This document shows, one piece after another, positions 11,007-21,584 of a stretch of DNA of 62,221 nt; position 1 is the first letter of the stretch; each line of letters starts with the position of its first letter. This stretch comes from Pinguiococcus pyrenoidosus (Eukaryota > Sar > Pinguiophyceae > Pinguiochrysidales > Pinguiochrysidaceae): contig JAAMXY010000010.1 of the NCBI GenBank assembly GCA_019677205.1, positions 1-62,221 of the forward strand, in the 5' to 3' direction. Below the pieces are notes generated by a model. The model saw only the letters and a program-made list of their open reading frames with translations, did no database searches and was not told where the DNA came from. The translations under genes and the position numbers were made by a program.

Positions 11007-11762
11007 ATGTTCTCCCGCGTTGTGTTGATGGCCCTCCTGCTCGTTGCTGCCGCAGCCTGGAGAGCTCCCATGAGGTGCGAAAAGTTTCTGGGGCCCGCGC
11101 CGCAGAGGCCCAGGTGGCGTGAACCCTCAACTTGGAACTTTTTGGCCTGCTGTGCTACAGGATGTCCAGCGGCAGCCTGTCTCGCGCGGGCGTTGTCAAG
11201 CTGCTGAACACGGCCACCAGCGCGGATGTGCTGCTGAGCGCGGAGGTGGAGGAGTTCGTGAAGAGCGCGGGAAGTAGCATGCACCCCAAGCTCAAGAAGC
11301 GGATCGCCCGCAAGGCCAAGGAGCTGGGCGGGGAGATGCCGGCCACCTGGGCGAAGAAGCCCAACCTCAAGCTGGAGTGCCGCGCGGCGCTGAAGGCGGC
11401 GACCGAGGCCAACGACCTAGAACAGCTCACGGCTGCCGTCGCCACTGCCGAAGAGCTCGGGTTGGACGCGGAGAAGGTATTGGGAGAATCACCGCTTCGA
11501 GCATTTGGCTGGGAGCTCGGAGCTTTCGGTCGACCCTCATCTTCGCTCCTCTCATCTCGAAGGTTGCTGAGTTGAGCGCAGCCATGGAGCTCAAGACCCA
11601 GCTGGAAGAGGCCGCTGCAGCTGCCGCTGCCGAAGCGGAAGCGGCTGCCGAAGCGGAAGCGCCCGCTGAAGGTTCGCTGCTCCCTTGACGTCATGTGCCA
11701 GACGTTCTGTACTGATTATCTTCCCTCCTTTTTTGGGTCTGTCAGAGGCGCCAGCTGAGTAG
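11007..11762 (+). CDS. probable plastid-targeted small helical protein
   Basis: Exons 11007-11074, 11161-11476, 11563-11671 and 11746-11762 join in phase to 169 aa. The first exon is a signal peptide: basic n-region, hydrophobic core LMALLLVAAAA, then AAAWRAPMR, where the aromatic residue at the predicted cleavage site and the basic, hydroxylated stretch after it resemble the bipartite plastid presequences of heterokont-type algae. The mature part is predicted to be nearly all alpha-helix (KLLNTATSADVLLSAEVEEF, WAKKPNLKLECRAALKAA) and ends in a low-complexity Ala/Glu tail split by the last intron. Family not recognised. The choice of ATG at 11007 over 10944 is based on the signal peptide. The tiny last exon (AG GCG CCA GCT GAG TAG) extends the Ala/Glu/Pro tail and is plausible but unproved. 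Confidence 0.6.
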
Positions 11763-11899
11763 ACTGCTTCGGCTGTGCAGTTGTCACTTGGATAGAAGTG
11801 AAATTCTGAGTTACCTGAAGGAGAGGAATTGCTTTGCGTCTGCAGGCATCCTACTTAAAGTTCCCTATTCCTTGCATCTCTCATTGCCGAGCTCAAGCT

Positions 11900-12025
11900 G
11901 ATGCTCAAATCCATGCTCATGCTCATGCTCATGCTCAAGCTTATGCTCAAAGCTCAAGCCCAAGCCCAAGCCCAAGCCCAAGCCCAAGCCCAAGCTCACA
12001 ATCAAGCTCAAGCCCAAGCTCAAGC
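11900..12025. repeat. CTCATG / AAGCCC hexamer minisatellite
   Basis: Runs of GCTCAT, then CAAGCC and CAAGCT hexamers, in the 3' UTR of the minus-strand coiled-coil gene that stops at 12026. Confidence 0.9.
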
Positions 12026-13950
12026 TCAAGTCTGCCACTCTGGCCTTCGCGCAAGAGACTTGTCCGGCGTCTGAGACTTCGACCTCCGCACCTTCGGGAG
12101 TGGCGTGATCGGCACTCTCTTGGGAAGGGCGGGAGACCGGGGACCTGGCTGTGCTCGTTTCAGCTGCTCCAGCTGCTCCTCTAGCTGCTGTATCCTTGCA
12201 TCCTGCTGCGCGTTCCGTCTCTCCAGCAGCCATCTCTCGTCTACAGCAAAGAGTCCCGCAATTGAGAACGAACGCTCGGTCCTGCTCATCCCAGACCCGG
12301 GAAGCGTCAGAACTTACTTTCCCAGCGATTCACGAGCGTCTTCAGCAGGGCATCGCTCTTCCGGCCCTTAACCCCGACATCTGCAAGCAGCTGCCGATAG
12401 CTGGAACGCTCCGCCCCGGGCCCTGCGTTGCAATTGAAGTGTCCCAAGAACCTCGATCAGGACCAGCAATCCATCGTGCTGCCTACAGTTGAAAGCTGCT
12501 TACCCACGGAGCCCTGGACATCTCCATCTTCCCCCAGATTGTACGCAACGCCGAGGACGGTCAACTGGCTCAAGGCGCCCATGCATGCCTCCAGCGCTCC
12601 TTTCCCGCGGCCCTGGAGCTCGGCGTCGATGTTGACGTTCTCAACGAAGCTCTCCAGCTTCGAGCAGCAGCTCAGCAGCTGCTCCTCGCATTCCGACACC
12701 GCGGCGGGATCCAAGCGAAGCCAGTAGGGGATAGCAGCCGTTCGAGGCATGTCTTCGCCACCCGACACGAAGGCCGACGAATCCCCGAACGTCGGCACCT
12801 TCGGCGTCCATGTCTCCACGTCGCCCTCCTCGTCAGTCCGAGTCATCGTTAAGGACGCCTCCGCGAACGACTCTAGCGACTCCGGCACCTCCGGAACGGG
12901 CACATCAAGGCCGCGAAATGCAGCTCCCCGACGCGCAGAGGGTAGGTCGCGCGGCCTGAGGAGCCTGCGTCGGAGATATGCGTTGGGCCTGGGACCAACG
13001 AGGTGACTATCCGCCAGGAGGTTGGCAGAAGAGCGCTGGGCGTCGCGGTTCTGCGCCTGGAGACTACGAAGCTCCTGCGCCAGAGACTTCCACGTTGGCG
13101 TTGCGTGGCCCGAAGAGGAGTTGGGAGACGCGTTCTCACAAGCGATCCTCGCCATGCTCTGCGCCAACTCTCCAAGTTGCTCCAGCAACATGCTCGTCCG
13201 GCTCCGCACGATGTTTCCAGTGGCAAGCGCCCTAGATAAAGAGATGTCCACACACATGAGAGAGACGCAGAGAGGTTCAACGTCGCAGCAGAAGTTGCTC
13301 GTGAAGAGCAGAAGAAGCGACTCCATTGACTCCATCTGGACGAGAGACGCTGCGCGGCTTCTCTGTTGCTCATGAGAAGATAAGAAAAAAGAGGAGACAG
13401 GACTGTGCACCTGTGAGCGCGTTCGAGGCCTCTGCGAAGCATCTCGTTCTCCGCCTTGCCCAAGCGATGCTTCCACTCGGCGATGTCTTCGACACTCGCT
13501 TGTCCTCGCGGCGACGTCAGCTCTTCCAACATGGCCTCCAGTGTCTCCACTCTCTCCGCCAAGCGCCGCTTCTCTTCGTCGTCTGCGCTCTTCGGCCGCC
13601 TCTGTTGGAAGTGACGTCAGTCAAGTGGAGCGCACCATTCGTTCCGCAGACCGGAAAAGACTACATCTGCGGAAATTTTGACAAAATTCTGAAGTGTTTT
13701 GCACGTTTTACGCGCAAACACACATCAAAGATCGCAAAACACACAAGAGGCGTACCGGTGGTTGTTGGTGCATATCGACGCGCCCTGCGCTTATGAATGG
13801 GCTCTTGATCGCAGATCTGCTCTTCTCATGACTGTCTCTAACTTTCGATCTGCGGCGCGCTGCGCTAAATTCTGTGTCGAACGCCTGAATTTCTGTCGTT
13901 GCGCTGCTCAGAGAGACATCTGGATGTTCGAGCTCTTTCTTTCGACTCAT
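12026..13950 (-). CDS. unknown 477-aa coiled-coil protein
   Basis: Five exons on the minus strand: 13950-13756, 13601-13411, 13231-12504, 12422-12318 and 12240-12026. Four GT...AG introns (154, 179, 81 and 77 bp) match phases 0, 2, 1 and 1. The product has a short basic N terminus (MSRKKELEHPD), a coiled coil in exon 2 (EEKRRLAERVETLEAMLEEL), a helical and then disordered acidic middle, a helical segment with paired cysteines (ECEEQLLSCCSKLESF), a conserved-looking block SYRQLLADVGVKGRKSDA in exon 4, and a C-terminal coiled coil (RIQQLEEQLEQLKRAQ) before a basic tail. No family recognised; a cytoskeletal or scaffold role would fit the coiled coils but is a guess. The first exon is the least certain. 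Divergent from the RuvC-like gene across 416 bp. Confidence 0.6.
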
Positions 13951-14366
13951 TGGGTTTCTCCCTGAGTATTAACGTGTGAAAGTCGAGACCAATTGCCCAC
14001 TCATACGCTTCACGACACTGCACAGGCCTCTTGACGCGAGTTTGGTGGAGAAACGCGGACAAAAAGCGCGCCAAAGCTCTTTCGTCGGATTCAAACAAGT
14101 TTGGCGGACCAACAATATTTTAAAATATATATGTTTCAACAATTTATTAAACATGACTGACTCTATATTGTGCATATAGGCATATACATAAACTTTTTTC
14201 AACGGTACCTGGGATATTTGGATGGTCAGCTGATCAGAGGATCGGCGTTTGCGCCGCTGCCGCATATGCACTGCGCACTGGACGTTATCCCCACATCAAA
14301 GAGCGCCTGCGCGTCACTCACTGCCGAAAGCGAAGCTCCGGTCTGAAATTCGCTGCGCAAGTCACC
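13951..14366. promoter_or_regulatory. divergent promoter region with AT-rich island
   Basis: 416 bp between two divergent start codons. A strikingly AT-rich patch at about 14105-14200 (TTTTAAAATATATATG) stands out from the GC-rich surroundings and is the best candidate core promoter/nucleosome-free region. Confidence 0.5.
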
Positions 14367-15989
14367 ATGGCGTCTGCGCAGATGCAGCTATTTCTCGTGG
14401 TGCTCCTGAGCTCAACGATAGCCGCGTCGCTTGTGAGCCGTCCGCGCGTGTTTACCATGGGCGCAGCGCGCCACACTCTCCAGCTCTGCAATGAGGATGC
14501 GACCTTAGCCCTGGAGAGGCAAGTGTTGGGATTTGTGTCGCTGTAGTTCAGCTGAGGGAGAGAAGACTTTTTGGCGCCGAAACGCCAAAGCTCAAGTTTG
14601 TGTTTTGCGCAGTGGACAGCAGCTTTAGCAGAGTACCACCGCGGCTCTTCTTTGAAGACGAGCTTCTTTGCAGAGCCGCAGAGCATCGAAGCTTTCCGCT
14701 CTTTCAACTTTTCTGACAAAGCGTCTGTCCGCCGTGGGTAGATCTGTCTCTGGCGTGCAGGACTCTCAGCAGATCTTCGTGGGCCTGGACATCTCCAAGT
14801 CAGCCACTGGCTTCGCGGCGGTGGATCGCTATGGCAAGCTGCTGGATTGGGGCGCTCTGGTGCCGCCGAAGGCCTGCAAGAGCATCATTCAAGTTGGGTT
14901 GCACTACGAAGCCGAGTTACTTCGCCTTCGGGAGCGGTGGGAAAGCGAGAACGCCTCCATGTTGCCAAACGGGTCAGGTGAAGCTTTGGTGATTTCGTGT
15001 TTCTCGTGGAAAGTAGAAAGAGCGGTGGAGGGCTCATACCGATCATAGGCAGCAGGTTCTGCGTGACTGTGGAGGACTTTTTGCGGTCTTTCAGTGGCAA
15101 GAGCAGCCAGAGCACCATCTTCACGATGGGGCAAATCAACGGCATCGTGCGCTACGCCTGCACCAAGATCTTTGACACGGAGCCGCTCAGCGTTCATCCG
15201 TCCTCTGTGCGCTCGTTCTTCAACGTCAAGCTTCGCGGGGAAGGTGACAGAGCGTTTGGTACTAATAGCTTCTAGCCAAACCAACCTCATGCGTATCGGG
15301 ATTCGCTGCATAGGCAAGGGAGCGAAGCAGCGTGCGCTTTGCGCTGTGCTGGATCGGCTGCGGCGTGATGCGTTGTTTCCTCTGGACCCTTCGATCTCCC
15401 ACGAGAATCCGCTTGCGGAGATGACGCCGGACGAACTCGACGACATCAAGCCGCAAGAGGCGGCGCGGATGGCCCGAGCCTTCGGCGTGCAGATTCCCGC
15501 GTCCGCGACGGTTTATGACGCTTCGGACGCTTACCTGGTCTGCGCTCTGGCGTACTACCGACAAGCGTTGCATGCGCTCGGGCAGGATAAAGCGCTGTGG
15601 CTAAAGTACCAGGAGAGATACGCAGCCGAGTACGCCGACAAGAAGGGTGTCGATGAGCTCATCTCGTCGGTCATCAATGATGTCCCCGCTGACAAGGACA
15701 CGCCAGAGGAAAAGCGTCAAGAGCGGCATCACATGCAGTACAATCAGGTGGTCGAGGAGTGGTTCCGCGCAGCCGTGAGTACAATTCCATTCCTGCAGAC
15801 CCCTCTCTTTGCTACAAGCAAAGCTGTAAATCTACGTCTGTGATGCTCAGCTCGGTCGCGGCGAGGCACCTTCCAAAAAAGATCTCTACGCAGGTCTCTG
15901 CACTAGCTACTGCTCTCGGTGGACCCTCTGCTTCCGCAGCTGCTTGTTCCTGCGATCTCGGAGAATACCGGCGGCGATCGCTAGGATGA
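14367..15989 (+). CDS. RuvC-like Holliday-junction resolvase (RNase H fold) with organelle-targeting leader
   Basis: Exons 14367-14518, 14742-14972, 15056-15243, 15314-15774 and 15894-15989, giving 375 aa. Intron 1 uses a GC donor (AG|GCAAGT) and intron 3 has a TACTAAT branch-like site. ATG context is ideal (CACCATGG). Residues 1-25 form a signal peptide ([15 protein letters not shown]) followed by an Arg-containing stretch with VFTMG, resembling a plastid bipartite leader. The mature part has the RuvC-type acidic set: D67 in [13 protein letters not shown]134 in [11 protein letters not shown], and D259/D262 in [10 protein letters not shown], plus [12 protein letters not shown] between them. 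By analogy with plant MOC1 and bacterial RuvC it would resolve DNA four-way junctions in plastid or mitochondrion. The last exon is uncertain; it overlaps the opposite-strand ERO1 coding end. Reading through the last donor gives a slightly different C terminus ending at 15843. Confidence 0.75.
14519..14741 (+). other. GC-AG intron
   Basis: The only non-GT donor needed in the window: AG|GCAAGT at 14519, acceptor GGTAG at 14741. It is the only pairing that joins leader and RuvC domain in phase 2 without a stop; AG|GCAAGT is the known optimal GC-donor context. Confidence 0.65.
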
Positions 15990-18313
15990 CAACCAGAACT
16001 GTGACCACGACAAGCAAGTTGCCCGAGTTTTCGCCGCGGACCATCTCGAGCTTTTCTTCGATCTCGATGTCACGAGCCGCCTGTACGAAGGCGACGCTTT
16101 TGGACACCTGCAGGCAACAAGAGCGCGAGTGAGCAGATGAGGCGGGGGGTCTACGAAGCCGGCTATCGGACTGTCGGCAACGCAACAAGGAAGAAACGAG
16201 CGAACCTGGTGCGCCACGTTGATCAGTGCTATCACTTCGTTGCGGTGGAGCTGGACATCCCCCTCGCTGAAGAGAATCTTCAGCGCGGTCCCGACGCCCA
16301 GCACCTGGAGCTTGCCCCAGAGGCGGCACTTCTCACAGCCGACGCAGTCCATAATGCGGCTGATGTTCTGGAACTTCTGCTGCAGCTGAACCTGGGGAAC
16401 AATGGTCAGGAGCAGTTGAAAGGAGCATGAGATGAAGCACCGATGAAGAGCCAGCTGCGACGGAAGCAACGCGCACCTTGAGCTTCATGTTCTCCGAACG
16501 CTCTTCCCACCAATCCTGATCTCGGTGCTTGTCGTCCGTGGCAAGGTCGCTACCCCATCCTGAGGAAGAGCTCCCCGGCTTAGACGAGATCCGACGGCCC
16601 CGGCCAGGCGCGACTGCAACCTTACGTACCCGCAAACATCGCAGTCTCGTCGAAGCCATGGCAGCATCTGGGCACATCCGCCGACGCAAGGCTGCTCGAG
16701 ATTTCGGAAGCCTCGTCTCCCGACGCCGCCACCAGGGTGGTCATCAACGACCTGGTGAACCGGTCGTCCTCGATGTTTCCGGTCGTGTAGTTGTGAGCGA
16801 GCAGATCCGGTCCGCCTTTGGTGATGGCCCGCAGGAGGAAAAGGTACAGGAAGTAGAGGTTCTCGGTTCGGTCCTTGTGGCGGAGAACCCTAGATACGGA
16901 GGGGCGAACCGTGTAAGACGCAAAGAAAGAGGGCAAGTTTCGGCGGCGATCACGCGAAACGAGTTGGACGCACCCGTTGGTGAGCAGGTCGACGTTGGTG
17001 CCCCACTTCCCCGTGTCCTCGTACAGGAACTCCTGCGCGATGTGAGCCGTGATCGAACTCTGCAGGCCACTGATGATCCGGAAGAACACCCGCTTCTCCA
17101 GGCAGCTGTCGGGGCTGCTCGCGCCCTCAAAGCAGTTCTCCGCATAGATGTGGTACCAAATCCGGCGCGCTGACTCGCCCTTGTAGCCGGTGAAGCGCTC
17201 GGGGTTCTGGAGGAGATTGATGTAGGTGGCCTTCGGATCGCGAATGTCGTCGTCGACCCAGTTGGACTCCAGCACGTACTGACTGGCCAGGATCTCCTCG
17301 ATCGCATGCCCATCCGCCACCTCCGAGCGGTCCACCTGTCCGAGCGCTTCTCCCAGGAGATCCATCTCCAGCTGATCTGATTCATCGTTCAACCAAGCTT
17401 CGACTCGTCTGCAACACCTTTAGGTCAGTGGCGTTGCCGTCAAAGCCGGTCGCGATACGCAGAGGCGCTTCTCCTCACCGTTGCTCCACACAGCTACTCT
17501 GCTGCGCCGAGCCCCAGATTCCTCCCGGTAGCGCCGACACCGCATTCGACTCTGAGGCAGCGTAGCGAGAAGCGTAAGGACCCAACGCTTGGCATTCCAT
17601 TCTTGCAGGAGAGCCAAAGAGAGGACAAGACGTGTGCTCTACCATCCTGTTGCTGCCAGACCGGTGGGACTTCTTCGGGATCGCATTCGCAGACCGAGCA
17701 GTCTCGGACGCTGCACATGCCATCTTCCTCCCAGAACTGGCAGCCCTTCTCGAGGTTCACCCGGAAGTACTTGAAGAAGGTCGTGTGCGTCAAGTTGCGG
17801 AAGAGCGGAAGGAAGAAATCGTCGTTCGCGCGGTTCACAGTGGGGAAATCGCACAAGGAGTCGCTCACAGCGCCAGACGGCGACGGAGGTGCGCGACAGA
17901 GGAGCTGCTGCAGCTTCTCTCGTAGGATCCTGCGTCCACCAGAAGAAGCGGAGAAGGGGCCTTTGTCAGTCTATCTTGTGATCTGGCACAACGCACAAGA
18001 TAGAGAGGGGAGAACAACATGAACAAACTGCGAAACGCGAAAAGTGAAAAGAGGCGGTGTCGATCCGTCTCTGCGGACGAATGGCTCCGAATTCTGCGTC
18101 CACCACGTACCCATGTCCTCTGTCTTGCGCCTGCTTCTCAAAATACGTCGCGAAGTCAAATCCTCGCGCCGCGTAGATCTGTTGTAGGATGCGTGCGATA
18201 AGCAGCGGAATTTCAAACGCGCAGTGCTGCACTTCACTTTGAGACGTCGCACTACGACTTCGTACCGAAAGACACAGAATCGCGAGCTTCGACCGCGCGC
18301 GCACTCTACTCAT
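15907..18313 (-). CDS. ERO1: ERO1, endoplasmic reticulum oxidoreductin with C-terminal membrane anchor
   Basis: Nine exons on the minus strand: 18313-18266, 18178-18111, 17929-17643, 17551-17479, 17408-16974, 16889-16630, 16559-16477, 16391-16206 and 16107-15907, with phases matching across all eight introns; 546 aa. ERO1 is the flavoenzyme that oxidises protein disulfide isomerase using O2. Visible hallmarks: shuttle cysteines C111/C116 in [70 protein letters not shown], and the active-site C434-V-G-C437-E-K-C440 followed by RLWGKLQ. Splicing out 16890-16973 gives a gapless alignment to the plant motif, although that intron also reads open. Unusually, residues 511-529 form a C-terminal transmembrane helix with a short basic tail. 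Exons 1, 2 (signal peptide KLAILCLS) and 4 are the less certain ones. Divergent from the 710-aa gene. Confidence 0.9.
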
Positions 18314-18876
18314 GCTTCTGCTGCTTCGGATGGAAGAAAAGCAAACGCGCGGAGAGCCACACAATCCTTAGGCCATGCAACGCAAACCGATGCGCACAGA
18401 CTCCAGAAAAGCGTCTGTGAATGTGGAGAAATTGCGCCCACTGTGTATCCCAGGGGTGTATCTGTAGGCATTTCAAATTTGTATGAGGGTGTAATATACA
18501 TCATCATCGTGGATTTTGGGAAGGTATTTCACCCATGGGAAAACATCTTTGGAACATGATGTTGTAGTACTTCAATATATTAACTAAATTATTTAGTTTT
18601 GAAAACATGTAGTTACCATATCCTGAAGAATATTTATCAACAGACCATCTCCCGATCATGGGGAGGCTGCCATGTGTCTCCCTCGCAGTGAACCTTCAGA
18701 GCTCAGAGCTGAAAGTTTGCTGAAAGTTTGCTGAAAGCTGAAAGCCGAAAGCCGAAAGCTCGAAAGCTAGATACTCCGTGGTACTTCCACAATCCACAAG
18801 GCCACGGGCCGCGACGAGCACATGCGGGCGCATCTTCAACCGCTCCGCCTTCCGCCACGTACGCCACATCGGCAAA
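18314..18876. promoter_or_regulatory. divergent promoter region with AT-rich island
   Basis: 563 bp between ERO1 and the next plus-strand gene. AT-rich at about 18470-18645 (CAATATATTAACTAAATTAT). A small GAAAGCTGAAAGCC repeat lies at about 18711-18767. Confidence 0.5.
18711..18767. repeat. GAAAGCT/GAAAGCC short tandem repeat
   Basis: About seven degenerate 7-12 bp units just upstream of the 710-aa gene. Confidence 0.8.
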
Positions 18877-21145
18877 ATGCTCCGAGTGCGGCCTCCCGGC
18901 TCGGGCTGGCGGACCCCATGGTCCCTAGCTTGCAGATACCTGGATGCTAGGCGACCGCTGTCCAGAGCACCTGGCCCGGTGGCGCTGGTGGAGATCGTTC
19001 AGGCGTGGAAGACCGCTGTAGCACAGCGGCTGGAAGGCAGCTTGGAGCCGGACCCGTGCCGGACCCAGCGGGGCCTGCCGCTGCTGCCGCGTAACCTGTC
19101 GCGGGGCCTGCACTTTCGTGACGTGGCGGGGTGGCTGGCGAAGCAGGAGGAGAGCCAGATGCGGCTGATGGAAGGGCTGTTCAAGGCGATGCTGGACGCG
19201 AAGTTCCGCTTCCAAGGCGGTGCGGACACCTGGGTAGTGGCCATGCAGCCGGTGGACGGCATGGTCTTGGTGCAGCAGTACCGGCTGAACTACCGGGGCG
19301 CCAAGGCCTTCGACCTCTACAAGTTCTTCGTGTACGACCTGCGCTTCGAGCCGGCCATGGCGGTCATGCAGCGGATGCTGCGCTCTGTCCTCCTGGCTCT
19401 CATCGCCGAGGATCGAAGGGTGCGTTCGTTGGGCAGGCCTGCATGCAATAAAGTAGTAGGACAAGACAAATTGGATTTGCGCTGACAAGCTGCTTTTGTT
19501 GGTGTTTGTTGGTGTTTGTTGTTTGAATGTTTTTGTCTCTCGTTCTGCGGTGCAGAAGCGGGCATTCGTGGGGAACAGGCAGAAGAATCCGCCGGTGCTG
19601 CCGGCGGTGGGACCCGGCTCGAAGGACCCGGGCGCAGCGATGGTGGTGAAGCTGTTCTTCTCCATGCGACCTTTCGTTTTGAAGAATTTGAAGGCTGAGC
19701 GGCAGAGAAAGAGTTCCGCCAACCCTCCGCGAAAGGCCGGTGCTTGGACACAGCGGCAGACGGAGAAGAGCAGCGAGGAACGGAGGCCGGGCCTTGCGAT
19801 ACGAAAGCTTTACGTGACAGCATTAGAGATCCTTGCGGTGTATGGAACGCCGCAGGGCAAGGTGGAGGAGTTACTCAGGGACGTTGAAGAGCTCATGCCA
19901 GATCTGTACGCGGAGAGATCCCTACAGGCGATCGTCATGACCAACGCGGCAGAGCTGCACCAGTCGTTTACATATGACTTCCGGGACGTCGTCCGTCGTC
20001 GGCTCACGGCGTCAATAGATTTCATGGAGGAAGCTCTGTTGGAGCCGCCAGAAACAGTGATGGGCGAAAACGTCCAATTCCCGCACAACCCTCTGTCCCC
20101 CGAGGGGCTTCGGAGGGAAGAGTCCGGGATGTCGAGCATGTCTGAAGAGGTCTTTCTCGGAGACTTTGTGGACTGCATCTGCGCTCTTATGACGGATGCT
20201 GGTCAGCGCGGCGAGACGGACGTGATACACAAGATGCTGCAAACCTTTGAGGAGGAGGAGCCGATCTTGCGAAGGTGCACCACCTTCGACGCCGAGGCGG
20301 CCCGCGTCATGGCCACCGGCTACAAAGCGCGCTTCCGCGCTTTTCTCAACAGAAGCAATCTGGATGAAGCGGCCGCAGTGCTGGAGGCCGTGAGGGACAT
20401 GGAGATGAGCATCGAAGATGTCAGCGGATGGTCCGTCCGGCTGCACGAGCTGTGCCTCGCCCTCGTCGACGTGGAGAAGTCGCAGCCAAAGAGGCCAGAG
20501 ACGGAGGCCACCAGACTCCGCACTCTTGAAAAAGCCGTAGAAAGCTTCAGAACGCTTCGAGCGCGACCGGATATCCTCGAAACCGTGCATAGGGAGACCA
20601 TCTCGGCGCTGCTCAAGAGACTGCTCTACATGAGAGAAGTGAATCCCCCGGCGAGTCCCCTACATAAACGTCGGGCTTCGCTGGCGGCGGAGCTCTTGGA
20701 GATCGTGAACACCGTGGCCGGACCCAGGAAAGGCATGTTTGGGTGGTACACTTGTGAAGTCCTCTTAAGCCTCTTGCAAGCACAGGAAGTGGAACGATAC
20801 CGCGTGCTCTTCGCCCGTGTCATTCAGAACCGCGAGCAGTGGAGCTTCGTGCCGGAGAGGGATTTTTACACCGACATCTCCCGGGAGCTTCTGGCGTCCA
20901 GAACGGATGATAGTGCCGCAATCTCTCTGACCATCAGCGCTCTCATTGCAGACGGCTTTGTGCGCAAGCAGGAAGTGTCGTTCCCCTCCGGCGTCGCGTC
21001 AGCTGATGAATGGTTGCAGATGGTGAAGGAAGTGCTGGACAAGCTGACGAACAGCGGCCCGACCACTGGAGAGTCCACGGACAAGAGAGGGGCGATGTCA
21101 GCGGAGAAGAAGGGCGACGCGAGCTATTCGGCCGAGCAGGAATGA
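18877..21145 (+). CDS. unknown 710-aa helical protein, possibly mitochondrial
   Basis: Two exons, 18877-19419 and 19556-21145, joined in phase 0 (AGG|GTGCGT...GTGCAG); 710 aa. The N terminus is Arg-rich with no acidic residue in the first 23 positions (MLRVRPPGSGWRTPW), compatible with a mitochondrial presequence. Exon 1 contains a compact region with aromatic motifs (DTWVVAMQPVDGMVLVQQYR, AKAFDLYKFFVYDLRF); exon 2 is long and almost entirely alpha-helical, with helical-hairpin-like segments (LYVTALEILAVYGTPQGKVE, MATGYKARFRAFLNRSNLDE) and a hydrophilic Lys/Glu/Ser tail. It may be a helical-repeat scaffold, but I recognise no family. First in-frame ATG chosen. The intron carries four GTTGGTGTTT-type units. 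Convergent with the 280-aa gene. Confidence 0.7.
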
Positions 21146-21584
21146 ACGCGGAAGTGATGGAGTCCTGGAAAGATGAAAGAAGGGACAAGAAGGTCAGAAC
21201 TGCCGACTTCCAAGAAGAGAGGAAATGCTGTTCAAGATTGCGTGCTCTTGATGATCCCGAGCTCATTTCATGGACGGGTCACTTTGCTTGCGACGTTCTT
21301 CTCTTCGTTCTTCTGCGACACAAGTCAAAGCTCGCAAGGACTGCCAGTCTTCCTTTCCGATTTCCGATTGCTGCTCCCGTCTTGAACCCTGATTATTCAC
21401 TTCTTTCCACCCCCTCCCGCCAGTCCCTTTCCAAAACCCGCCAGTCCCATTCCAAAAAAACCAAAGCCAAAGCGAAAGCCAGAGCCAAAGCCAAAGCCAA
21501 AGTCAAGCGGCGCGGATCCCCCGGCACTTCTCCACGAGCTCCCACAGCGGCTCCGCCCACCAAAGACCGCCGGTGCCCGAGGCG
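21146..21584. other. spacer between convergent genes
   Basis: About 440 bp, presumably overlapping 3' UTRs. Contains the AAAGCC minisatellite; no gene seen. Confidence 0.5.
21458..21506. repeat. (AAAGCC)n minisatellite
   Basis: Eight degenerate copies of the AAAGCC/AGAGCC hexamer. Confidence 0.9.

Noticed and set aside
18500-18660. Possible transposon remnant in the AT-rich patch
   Set aside because: No terminal inverted repeats, target duplication or coding remnant visible.
19481-19535. GTTGGTGTTTGTTGGTG run as telomere-like repeat
   Set aside because: Only a few irregular copies within an intron; does not match a telomere unit.
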